Assembly (NCBI GenBank): GCA_002170875.2
Contig: NHHT02000011.1
Span: forward strand, 1 to 14,187
DNA from: Pelagibacteraceae bacterium TMED170
GTDB taxonomy: Bacteria; Pseudomonadota; Alphaproteobacteria; Pelagibacterales; Pelagibacteraceae
Length of the DNA stretch: 14,187 nt
Direction: 5' to 3'
A program made the translations under genes and the position numbers. The number at the start of each line of letters is the position of its first letter. Positions within the stretch are counted from its first letter, which is position 1. Under the pieces are notes generated by a model that was not told where the DNA came from, searched no databases, and was given only the letters and a program-made list of their open reading frames with translations. Shown piece after piece: positions 1-4,777 of this stretch.

Positions 1-40
1 CTATCAAATTCTGTTCTGTATTTCATTATCGATTCATTGA

Positions 41-46
41 TATAAT
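41..46 (+). promoter_or_regulatory. Possible -10 element for the NTP-pyrophosphohydrolase gene
   Basis: A perfect TATAAT hexamer lies about 40 bp upstream of the ATG at 87. No convincing -35 hexamer is visible at 16-18 bp spacing, and chance TATAAT matches are common in DNA this AT-rich, so this is only a candidate. The gene itself has a clear Shine-Dalgarno, AAAGGA at 75-80, which independently supports the start at 87. Confidence 0.3.
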
Positions 47-86
47 ACACTTTTATTAAATAATTATAAAATACAAAGGATAAGAA

Positions 87-458
87 ATGACCAATTTTGA
101 AAGCGTTAAAAAATTTATGGAAACATTTGGCCAAGAAATTAAAGAAAAAGCTGAATTTCCTAACGAAAAAATCACTTCCTTGAGACACGATCTTATAAAA
201 GAGGAACTTGATGAACTAAAAGAAGCTTTAGGTAATAAAGACATTAAAGAAGTAGCAGACGCTCTAACTGATATTCTTTATGTTACCTATGGTGCCGGAC
301 ATGCCTTTGGGATCAATTTAGATAAATGTTTTACAGAAGTGCAAAATTCAAATATGAGTAAACTGGGTTCTGATGGAAGACCCATTTATAATGATAAAGG
401 CAAAGTAATGAAGGGGCCTAATTATTTCAAGCCTGACTTAAATAAATTTTTAGTATGA
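87..458 (+). CDS. MazG / PRA-PH-like nucleoside triphosphate pyrophosphohydrolase
   Basis: This 123-aa protein resembles the all-alpha NTP pyrophosphatase superfamily (MazG, phosphoribosyl-ATP pyrophosphohydrolase, dUTPase-2). These enzymes use Mg2+ held by acidic helices to cut (d)NTPs or PRA-type substrates to the monophosphate and PPi. The visible signature is an EExxE helix (E39, E40, E43 in EELDEL) followed by ExxDxxxD (E55, D58, D62 in EVADALTDILY). A conserved-looking C-terminal segment follows (NSNMSKLGSDGRPIYNDKGK, residues 87-106), of the kind seen in phage and bacterial single-domain members. AAAGGA six bases before the ATG supports the start. The substrate cannot be read from sequence; house-cleaning of non-canonical nucleotides is the usual role. 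There is no his operon context, so HisE is unlikely. The stop overlaps the next micro-ORF by ATGA. Confidence 0.85.
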   Translation: MTNFESVKKFMETFGQEIKEKAEFPNEKITSLRHDLIKEELDELKEALGNKDIKEVADALTDILYVTYGAGHAFGINLDKCFTEVQNSNMSKLGSDGRPIYNDKGKVMKGPNYFKPDLNKFLV

Positions 459-535
459 AGGAAAACTATTATTGGATTTTAGTGGGAGTAGCATTGGGGT
501 TAGCTATCTATTTAGGAGATAAATATATTTTTTAG
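455..535 (+). CDS. 26-aa single-helix membrane micro-protein, coupled to the upstream gene
   Basis: An ORF of 26 codons starts in an ATGA overlap with the stop of the pyrophosphohydrolase gene, the classic arrangement for translational coupling. The peptide begins MKENYYW, continues with a hydrophobic stretch at about residues 7-20 (ILVGVALGLAIYLG), and ends with the charged/aromatic DKYIF. This would make a single transmembrane helix, probably anchored in the inner membrane. Its TAG stop ends on the first G of the G-rich repeat copy at 535. I do not recognise a family. The composition (one helix with charged ends, no frame breaks) is more gene-like than expected by chance, but length gives little statistical support, so existence is only probable. 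Confidence 0.5.
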   Translation: MKENYYWILVGVALGLAIYLGDKYIF

Positions 536-560
536 GGGGCGTTCTGTTACCCAGTGACCT
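535..560. repeat. ssrA-end-like GC-rich repeat, copy 1 (most decayed)
   Basis: This direct copy of the GGGGCGTTCTGTT element also found at 838, 972 and 1486 matches copy 4 at 20 of the 25 core positions by eye. The first 13 bases from 536 are identical, then the right half degrades, and the outer G4C/GC4 stem seen in copies 2 and 4 can no longer form. It sits between two convergent genes (micro-ORF ending 535, SemiSWEET ending 565), a position where a terminator is expected, but its pairing is poor. Confidence 0.75.
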
Positions 561-564
561 AAAT

Positions 565-828
565 TTATTTGTACTTCAACTTAAACACTAAGATAAATAA
601 AGATAAAATTAAAGTTACTGCATTAGCGAGTATTATTGGCAAGTCAGATATGATTATTCCATAAAGTAACCATGAAAAGACTCCAAAAGTAAAAATAATG
701 AACATGTATAAAGAAATATCTTTGGTACTTCTTGTTTTCCAAACCTTTAATGCTTGAGGTACAAAAGCAATCGTTGTGCAGAATGCTGCCAAAAAACCAA
801 TATATTTTAAAATAAAATTTAAAATCAT
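565..828 (-). CDS. SemiSWEET family sugar transporter (PQ-loop / MtN3 fold)
   Basis: At 87 aa this is the normal length for bacterial SemiSWEETs, three-helix half-transporters that dimerise to make an alternating-access sugar pore in the cytoplasmic membrane. Three hydrophobic segments are visible at about residues 4-22, 40-58 and 62-83. The hallmark PQ motif lies at the end of helix 1 (AFVPQALKVWKTRSTKDIS; P24-Q25), followed by the family-typical KTRSTKDIS loop. A W-x-x-Y-G stretch (W53-G57) and N69 in helix 3 match residues that line the substrate pocket in this family. The transported sugar is unknown. The ATG at 828 is only 9 bases from repeat copy 2 (838) and has no Shine-Dalgarno, so initiation must be leaderless-like or use the hairpin-bearing leader. 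The gene is flanked on both sides by repeat copies, like a cassette. Confidence 0.88.
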   Translation of the reverse strand: MILNFILKYIGFLAAFCTTIAFVPQALKVWKTRSTKDISLYMFIIFTFGVFSWLLYGIIISDLPIILANAVTLILSLFILVFKLKYK

Positions 829-837
829 AATTTAAAG

Positions 838-869
838 GGGGCGTTCTGTTGCTAGGTGCCCCTAACCCC
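838..869. repeat. ssrA-end-like GC-rich repeat, copy 2
   Basis: Near-perfect copy (30 of 32 positions by eye) of the 3' end of the tmRNA coding piece at 1486-1517, in the same orientation. The match includes the flanking CCCC block past the core. On the minus strand it folds as a GGGGC/GCCCC stem around a GCAA-containing apex. It lies 10 bp downstream of the stop of the 18-codon minus-strand ORF and 9 bp upstream of the SemiSWEET start. Confidence 0.9.
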
Positions 870-879
870 CATAGAAAAT

Positions 880-936
880 TTAATTAACTATTGCGTATAA
901 AATTCCAACAACAATTAAGATTTCAAATCCACTCAT
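880..936 (-). CDS. 18-aa hydrophobic micro-protein with strong ribosome binding site
   Basis: An 18-codon ORF encodes MSGFEILIVVGILYAIVN, almost entirely hydrophobic after residue 4, and is predicted to be a small single-pass membrane peptide. Its main support is translational. AAAGGAG (minus strand, 948-942) stands exactly 5 bases before the ATG, one of the best Shine-Dalgarno sequences in the window, where most genes have none. A TATAAT box (minus strand, 965-960) lies just upstream. The stop at 880-882 is followed within 10 bp by repeat copy 2. I recognise no family. It may be a membrane micro-protein, or a leader peptide for SemiSWEET, whose start is 52 bp beyond its stop. Confidence 0.6.
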   Translation of the reverse strand: MSGFEILIVVGILYAIVN

Positions 937-941
937 TTCGA

Positions 942-965
942 CTCCTTTCGATATGAGTTATTATA
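942..965 (-). promoter_or_regulatory. Candidate -10 box and Shine-Dalgarno of the 18-codon ORF
   Basis: Minus-strand TATAAT at 965-960 is followed by AAAGGAG at 948-942. A weak -35-like TGGCAA at 988-983 gives 17-bp spacing and lies inside repeat copy 3. If real, the transcript would start about 15-20 bases upstream of the ATG at 936. Confidence 0.4.
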
Positions 966-971
966 TAGTAT

Positions 972-1001
972 GGGGTGTTCTGTTGCCAGGTGCCTTGAAC
1001 C
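972..1001. repeat. ssrA-end-like GC-rich repeat, copy 3
   Basis: Direct copy of the same element, with about 26 of 32 positions matching copy 4 by eye. The central block GTTCTGTTGCCAGGTGCC is intact, but both outer stem arms carry changes that are not compensatory, so the outer stem is lost. On the minus strand no obvious gene precedes it in 1002-1111, unlike the other copies. Confidence 0.85.
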
Positions 1002-1015
1002 TGTTAACGTTATTT

Positions 1016-1031
1016 ATTGTTATATAACAAT
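1016..1031. promoter_or_regulatory. 16-bp perfect palindrome, possible operator
   Basis: ATTGTTATATAACAAT reads identically on both strands. It sits 80 bp upstream of the plus-strand membrane gene at 1112 and just right of repeat copy 3. Perfect dyads of this size are typical dimeric-regulator sites, but AT-rich palindromes also occur by chance. The remainder of the 937-1111 gap shows no other ORF that I can support. Confidence 0.35.
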
Positions 1032-1111
1032 TCTAATACAACCAGAAGCCCTGATTTCTTTGTTGGATGAGTCTGTATTGTGTCCAACGGTGTGTTCGGT
1101 TATGATGTGTT

Positions 1112-1390
1112 ATGGCTAAGAAAACATTTGAACAATTTTTTAATGATCACTCTTTTATAAAATGGGTATCAAAAAAACGTTGGTTTAATCTATGGTATCC
1201 ATTTTCTAAGAAAACTCTTTTTGTGTGGAGCATTATATCTTTGCCTATAATTATATTTCTTTTGTATATGTACGCGTTTTCTTTTCAATCGGCTTATAGA
1301 TATGAAGGGCTATGGTTTGTCGTGTGGCCAGGTTATTTTTTTATAAGTAGCTTTATTAAATTAATTGCTCAAAATAAATTTAAAAAATAA
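1112..1390 (+). CDS. Small two-helix membrane protein, function unknown
   Basis: This 92-aa protein is not recognised. A basic, aromatic N-terminal part (residues 1-34, including KKRWFNLWYPFSKK) precedes two hydrophobic segments at about 35-57 (TLFVWSIISLPIIIFLLYMYAFS) and 66-86, and the tail is lysine-rich (QNKFKK). The positive-inside pattern suggests both termini are cytoplasmic. No Shine-Dalgarno is visible before the ATG, as for most genes here. The gene lies inside the interval between repeat copies 3 and 4 and runs opposite to the tmRNA, so it may be cargo of an insertion. Amphipathic coding character and coherent topology support a real gene, but homology cannot be assessed by eye. 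Confidence 0.6.
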   Translation: MAKKTFEQFFNDHSFIKWVSKKRWFNLWYPFSKKTLFVWSIISLPIIIFLLYMYAFSFQSAYRYEGLWFVVWPGYFFISSFIKLIAQNKFKK

Positions 1391-1421
1391 TTCCCCCGCA
1401 CACTATAATTTCTTTTCTCAC

Positions 1422-1440
1422 TGTGATCATATTGTGATCA
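1422..1440. repeat. TGTGATCA tandem direct repeat (11-bp period)
   Basis: Two identical octamers, TGTGATCA at 1422-1429 and 1433-1440, are separated by TAT. Each contains the palindrome TGATCA, so the pair is also a near-dyad. An 11-bp period puts both copies on one helix face, which suits a protein-binding site. It lies in the 95-bp gap between the plus-strand membrane gene and the tmRNA 3' end. The rest of that gap shows nothing further. Confidence 0.45.
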
Positions 1441-1485
1441 GAATCTAAAAAACATTGAATTGATAATAGTTTAAGCCGTTACAAA

Positions 1486-1517
1486 GGGGCGTTCTGTTGC
1501 CAGGTGCCCCAAACCCC
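1486..1517. repeat. ssrA-end repeat, copy 4 (reference copy, tmRNA 3' end hairpin)
   Basis: On the minus strand this is the distal end of the tmRNA coding piece: a GGGGC/GCCCC five-pair stem with a CTG-GCAA-CAG apex that closes a GNRA-type tetraloop. It is followed on the minus strand by only three T residues, so it is a poor classical intrinsic terminator. It is the most intact of four direct copies and the likely parent of the others. Confidence 0.9.
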
Positions 1518-1541
1518 GTTTGCTTAAATTAACAAAGTTAA

Positions 1542-1571
1542 TTAAGCAGCAATTGCGTAACTTTCGTTAGC
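1542..1571 (-). other. ssrA: tmRNA proteolysis-tag reading frame (ANESYAIAA)
   Basis: Reading from a probable GCT resume codon at 1571-1569, the frame encodes A-N-E-S-Y-A-I-A-A and stops at TAA (1544-1542). It has the expected charged/polar start and the hydrophobic AA end read by ClpXP-type proteases. The resume codon is inferred; an upstream in-frame AAT could be included instead. At nine residues the tag is short for an alphaproteobacterium. Confidence 0.85.
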
Positions 1572-1652
1572 ATTTATAATTGGCCCGTTACGTCGGAACC
1601 ATCTCGTACGAAAGAATAACCTTTAGACACCCGTCGATCCTAATTCATCCCC

Positions 1653-1662
1653 ATAAATTTAA
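1653..1662 (-). other. tmRNA intervening sequence between acceptor and coding pieces
   Basis: Ten AT-only bases separate the encoded CCA end of the acceptor piece from the 5' G of the coding piece. In permuted tmRNAs this loop is removed by processing (RNase P-type cleavage at the 5' end), leaving two RNAs held together by base pairing. It is notably short. Confidence 0.8.
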
Positions 1663-1764
1663 TGGTGGAGATGGTGGGTACTGCCCCCACGTCCGTGATG
1701 GTTATTACGAAATTCGTTTATCGTCATAGTTAGTAAACTAACATGTAAATATAACTTACTTTAG

Positions 1765-1835
1765 GTACATTTTAAAGAAAATATAATAATCTTTGATGAT
1801 ACTTACAATATATATATAAATTATTTAAAATGTAC
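1765..1835. repeat. 12-bp perfect inverted repeat at the left edge of the sugar island
   Basis: GTACATTTTAAA (1765-1776) and TTTAAAATGTAC (1824-1835) are exact inverse complements separated by 47 bp. They fill the space between the divergent tmRNA and gmhA genes. A plus-strand TATAAT (1782-1787) lies between the arms and could serve gmhA. Minus-strand TATATT (1753-1748) outside the arms could serve ssrA. Either a regulatory dyad or a remnant of an inserted element would look like this. Confidence 0.55.
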
Positions 1836-1852
1836 TATAAGTTTATTTAATA

Positions 1853-2410
1853 ATGAGGAATTTAAAATTACAAAAATATTTACAAAACTTATCTTCAAAA
1901 ATAATTCCAGATGATCAAACTATTAAAAAAATTTTTGCAATAAAAAAAGTTTTATTAAAAACTAAGAAAAACCGTTCAAAAGTTCTAATTTTTGGCAATG
2001 GAGGAAGTGCTGCTATAGCAAGCCATGTAAGCGTGGATTTAACAAAAAATACAAAAATTAGAGCAGTAAATTTTAATGAGGCTGATTTACTCACATGCTT
2101 TTCAAATGATTATGGATACGAAAAGTGGATAGAAAAAACTATTGATTTTTATGCTGATAGCAAAGATGTTATCATTTTAATTTCTTCAAGTGGTAAGTCA
2201 AAGAATATGTTAAATGCTTGTAAAGCGGCAAAAAGAAAAAAAATATCTAATATAATCACTTTAACAGGAAACAAAAAAAATAATCCTTTATCAAAGTTGG
2301 GTAAAATAAATTTATGGGTTAATAGCAATATTTATAATCATATAGAAAATATTCATCAGACTTGGTTGTTGGCTATTTGTGATTTGATTTCTATTAATAA
2401 AGTAAAATAG
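1853..2410 (+). CDS. gmhA: Phosphoheptose isomerase-like SIS-domain protein
   Basis: GmhA converts D-sedoheptulose 7-phosphate to D-glycero-D-manno-heptose 7-phosphate, the first committed step of heptose synthesis, in the cytosol. At 185 aa the length is normal. SIS-fold phosphosugar motifs are visible: GNGGSAAIASH at 48-58, the NDYGYE motif at 85-90, the phosphate loop SSSGKSKN at 111-118, and the C-terminal helix ENIHQTWLL (165-173), whose H168 corresponds to the catalytic histidine of E. coli GmhA. The catalytic glutamate in the E. coli AEEL segment appears as aspartate here (VDL, D62), a conservative change that could alter rate or substrate. The gene starts about 110 bp right of the tmRNA upstream region, with no Shine-Dalgarno, and ends 5 bp from the convergent gmhB-like gene. 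The heptose genes nearby support the assignment. Confidence 0.85.
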   Translation: MRNLKLQKYLQNLSSKIIPDDQTIKKIFAIKKVLLKTKKNRSKVLIFGNGGSAAIASHVSVDLTKNTKIRAVNFNEADLLTCFSNDYGYEKWIEKTIDFYADSKDVIILISSSGKSKNMLNACKAAKRKKISNIITLTGNKKNNPLSKLGKINLWVNSNIYNHIENIHQTWLLAICDLISINKVK

Positions 2411-2415
2411 AGAAA

Positions 2416-2916
2416 TTATTTTTTTAAAATTTTTTTAATTTGATGAAAAAAGTTTCTTTTTGCGTATTCAAAATACAATCCACTTTTCTTAGCACAAGTT
2501 TTATCACTTACATTGTCTCCTATCATAAAACTTTTTTTAAGATCTATACGCCACTTTTTTTTTATTTGGTTAATCATTAAATTTCCAGGCTTTCTTGTCT
2601 TACTTTTTTTTCTATATTTCTTGATTTTGGCATTGGGATGAAAAGGACTAAATTTGACATCATCAAAATTGGCTTTTTTTCTTTTAAGTTTTTGGTTTAT
2701 TATTCTGTGAAGTTTTAAAAAATCTTTTTCCTTAAAAAGTCCTCTAGCTATTCCAGATTGATTAGTAATAACGAATATATAAAATCCTCTTTTTTTTAAC
2801 AATTTTAGACCCTGAATTACTCCAGGTCGAAATTTAAAGTCTTTTAACTTATAAACATAACCATAATCATAATTAATTACTCCGTCCCTATCTAGAAAAG
2901 CTGCTGGTTTTTTCAT
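2416..2916 (-). CDS. gmhB: Heptose-1,7-bisphosphate 7-phosphatase-like HAD protein lacking the zinc site
   Basis: GmhB removes the 7-phosphate of heptose 1,7-bisphosphate. The 166-aa HAD protein shows motif I FLDRDGV (nucleophile D9, acid/base D11), motif II TNQSGIARG (51-59), the RKPG motif (108-111) and motif IV GDNVSD (133-138), all in the GmhB/HisB-N pattern. The zinc-binding insertion is present in register, but every ligand is changed. The usual C-P-H-H-P reads S-P-F-H-P (S90, F92), and the usual C-x-C before RKP reads S-K-T (S105, T107). The catalytic core looks intact, so activity without structural zinc is likely. It is the only minus-strand gene of the island. Its start faces that of the membrane protein at 2965 across 48 bp. 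HisB-type histidinol phosphatase is an alternative, made less likely by the neighbouring heptose genes. Confidence 0.88.
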   Translation of the reverse strand: MKKPAAFLDRDGVINYDYGYVYKLKDFKFRPGVIQGLKLLKKRGFYIFVITNQSGIARGLFKEKDFLKLHRIINQKLKRKKANFDDVKFSPFHPNAKIKKYRKKSKTRKPGNLMINQIKKKWRIDLKKSFMIGDNVSDKTCAKKSGLYFEYAKRNFFHQIKKILKK

Positions 2917-2936
2917 TTGTCTATAATGTTTTAAGT

Positions 2937-2965
2937 ATTATAAAGTCTTATATATCAAATTTAAA
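2937..2965 (-). promoter_or_regulatory. Candidate promoter for the gmhB-like gene
   Basis: On the minus strand TTTAAA (2965-2960) and TATAAT (2942-2937) are 17 bp apart, about 20 bp before the ATG at 2916. A plus-strand TATAAT at 2922-2927 could serve the opposite gene. The -35 match is weak and the background is very AT-rich. Confidence 0.25.
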
Positions 2966-4656
2966 TGAACTTATTATCAAAAAACAAATATATTCTTATT
3001 TTTCTAGTTCTTTTATTATCTCATTATATTTACCCTTTAATTATATTTAACGAGATAATTATAAATCCACATGATAAACTGGAAATTGATACTGTCTATT
3101 CATATATAACTTCACAAATTTACAAAGGAAATTTTGATAGTATTAATTATTTTCTTTCAGGAGAAATTAAGTGGTATTATTTAGAAAGATTATTTTTTCC
3201 AATAAATATTTTAAATATTTTTTTAAGTGATAAAGTATTTTTTTTCACAGAAGAAATTTTACAAAAATCCTTATCTTATTTTTCATTTTATCTTTTAGCT
3301 AAATCTCTTAAAGTTCCTAAGTTAGAAAGTGCCTTAGGTGGATTAGTTTATGCAAGCATTTTAGATATTTACTCAGCATCGAGTTTTTTTATTTATATAA
3401 TGCCTTACGTTCTTTATTTACTTGTTAACAAAAATAATCTTAAAATAAAACACTACATAATTTTAGTTTTAATTGGTCTAAATAGTTCTTTTGCCCAAGA
3501 CATTTTTGCATTATTTTTGTTGATCCCTCTATCTTATTTTTTTACGAAAAAAAATAAAAATTTTAATTTTAATTTTTTAATTTTTTTTACTATTTTTATT
3601 TCTTTGCTACTGGTAAATTTACATTTAATTTTTGGCACTTTATTTTCTGATATAGCTACTCATAGAGATAATTTAATAATTAGAGGAAGCTTTTCAAATT
3701 CTATTTTAGAAACTTTTAAAGAAATATTTTTAATAGTAAATTTTAAAGATATTTCTTATTTTTTTATTTTACCTTTAGGAATAACTTATCTAATAGTTTT
3801 AGGTTTATCAGCAGCATCTAAAGAAAAAAAAATAAAAAATATTTTATATTTTTTTATTTTGGTAATTTTTTTACTTATATTAGGAGGATCAACTTTTATT
3901 GAATTATTTTTTATTGGACCTCTTGAAATTTTAAACGGTATCAACTTTAGAAGAATAAACAGAGTAATACCTTTATTTATGACTATTCTTTTAATTTATA
4001 ATCTCTTAAGTATAAAAATGACAAGTATAAAAATACTAATTTATACTCTTTCTATTATTTCAGCTTTATCTCTTCAACTCAACGTTCCAATGAAGGAAAC
4101 ACTTAGAACTTTTTTAAAACCCGCGGCTATTGATGAGCTAAAAAAAGTTTTCTACGATTATAATTTTTCTAAAGTTCCTGACATCTTATTTCATTCTAAT
4201 AATTATTTTACAGAAAAAGGAAATGGTAAATATGAAACAAATAAAACTTTTGATAAGTATTACAGATTTGATGATTATAAATATATTAAAAATATTGTAA
4301 AAGAATCAAGAGTTTTATCAGTAGATCTTGATCCAATGGTTGCTGTTATGAATAATATAAAAGTAATCGATGGCTATCATAATATTTATCCAAATGATTA
4401 TAAAATTAAATTCAGAAAAATTATATCTAGAGAACTTGATAAAAATGAAGAATTAAAAAAATATTATGATAATTGGGGTAACAGAGTTTACGCATTTTAT
4501 AACGATAAAGATAATTTATTATTAGATTTTGTTGCTGCAAAAAAAATAGGTGCTGATTACGTAATTTCATCTTTTGCAATAAAGAATAAAAACTTAGAAA
4601 TTATTTGTTCAGGGTGCAACAATTCAAAAAAACTATTTCTATATAAGATTTTTTGA
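2965..4656 (+). CDS. Large polytopic membrane protein, DUF6044/YkoS-like, possible GT-C-type enzyme
   Basis: This 563-aa protein has about nine to eleven hydrophobic segments in residues 1-370, then a soluble C-terminal domain (about 375-563). After the first helix (residues 9-29) comes a loop with several acids (NPHDKLEIDTVYS, 35-47). In membrane glycosyltransferases of the GT-C fold this is where the catalytic acid lies. The C-terminal part includes RVLSVDLDPMVAVMN and DGYHNIYPNDYKIKFRKII, which I associate with the uncharacterised DUF6044 family (Bacillus YkoS-like). That recognition is from memory, and no biochemical function is established for the family. A role in transferring or modifying a surface sugar across the cytoplasmic membrane fits the context. 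The gene is separated by 121 bp from the next one, the longest gap inside the island; I see no RNA structure or ORF there. Confidence 0.75.
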   Translation: MNLLSKNKYILIFLVLLLSHYIYPLIIFNEIIINPHDKLEIDTVYSYITSQIYKGNFDSINYFLSGEIKWYYLERLFFPINILNIFLSDKVFFFTEEILQKSLSYFSFYLLAKSLKVPKLESALGGLVYASILDIYSASSFFIYIMPYVLYLLVNKNNLKIKHYIILVLIGLNSSFAQDIFALFLLIPLSYFFTKKNKNFNFNFLIFFTIFISLLLVNLHLIFGTLFSDIATHRDNLIIRGSFSNSILETFKEIFLIVNFKDISYFFILPLGITYLIVLGLSAASKEKKIKNILYFFILVIFLLILGGSTFIELFFIGPLEILNGINFRRINRVIPLFMTILLIYNLLSIKMTSIKILIYTLSIISALSLQLNVPMKETLRTFLKPAAIDELKKVFYDYNFSKVPDILFHSNNYFTEKGNGKYETNKTFDKYYRFDDYKYIKNIVKESRVLSVDLDPMVAVMNNIKVIDGYHNIYPNDYKIKFRKIISRELDKNEELKKYYDNWGNRVYAFYNDKDNLLLDFVAAKKIGADYVISSFAIKNKNLEIICSGCNNSKKLFLYKIF

Positions 4657-4777
4657 GTTTAATAAGTGTTGAAATCAGCATTAAAAGAGAGCCTATTTTC
4701 TACCTAATTCTTATTTTAAACAATACATAAAGCAAATTGTAGACAAATTTAACCATAACAATTATAAAACAACTAAT

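Larger units (their letters stand above)
1486..1735 (-). ncRNA. ssrA: Circularly permuted two-piece tmRNA (alphaproteobacterial ssrA)
   Basis: tmRNA rescues stalled ribosomes with SmpB. On the minus strand the acceptor piece comes first and ends ACCA at 1666-1663. A 10-nt intervening sequence (1662-1653) follows, then the coding piece begins GGGGATG at 1652. GGGGATG pairs over seven positions with CATCTCC (1673-1667), including the G3-U pair that marks alanine acceptance. The next bases, GGATCGACGGGTG, are the classic tmRNA 5' signature. The T stem is GTGGG/CCCAC around the loop GGCAGTA. GGTTATT in the coding piece pairs with AATAACC in the acceptor piece (helix P2), and TTCGT with ACGAA extends it. 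The tag reading frame and stop lie downstream, and the coding piece ends at repeat copy 4. The 5' end of the acceptor piece is approximate. Confidence 0.95.

Noticed and set aside
12..20. Fifth repeat copy at the left edge (TGTTCTGTA)
   Set aside because: Only about seven bases match the repeat core, with no G-run or right arm; consistent with chance.
56..244. Minus-strand ORF of 62 codons
   Set aside because: Lies antisense to the well-supported NTP pyrophosphohydrolase, is serine-rich low complexity, and has no ribosome site.
87..458. HisE phosphoribosyl-ATP pyrophosphohydrolase
   Set aside because: The fold family fits, but there are no his genes nearby and the C-terminal NSNMSKLG-type segment is more typical of generic MazG-like/phage NTP pyrophosphatases.
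535..1517. CRISPR or integron attC array interpretation of the four repeats
   Set aside because: Spacing is irregular (about 135-515 bp), intervals hold genes and not spacers, no Cas or integron integrase is visible, and the copies lack the paired core sites (GTTRRRY type) of attC.
4737..4768. Possible promoter before the radical SAM gene (TAGACA and TATAAA at 17 bp)
   Set aside because: Would place the start of transcription almost on the ATG, and both hexamers are weak in AT-rich DNA; the 121-bp gap is otherwise unremarkable.
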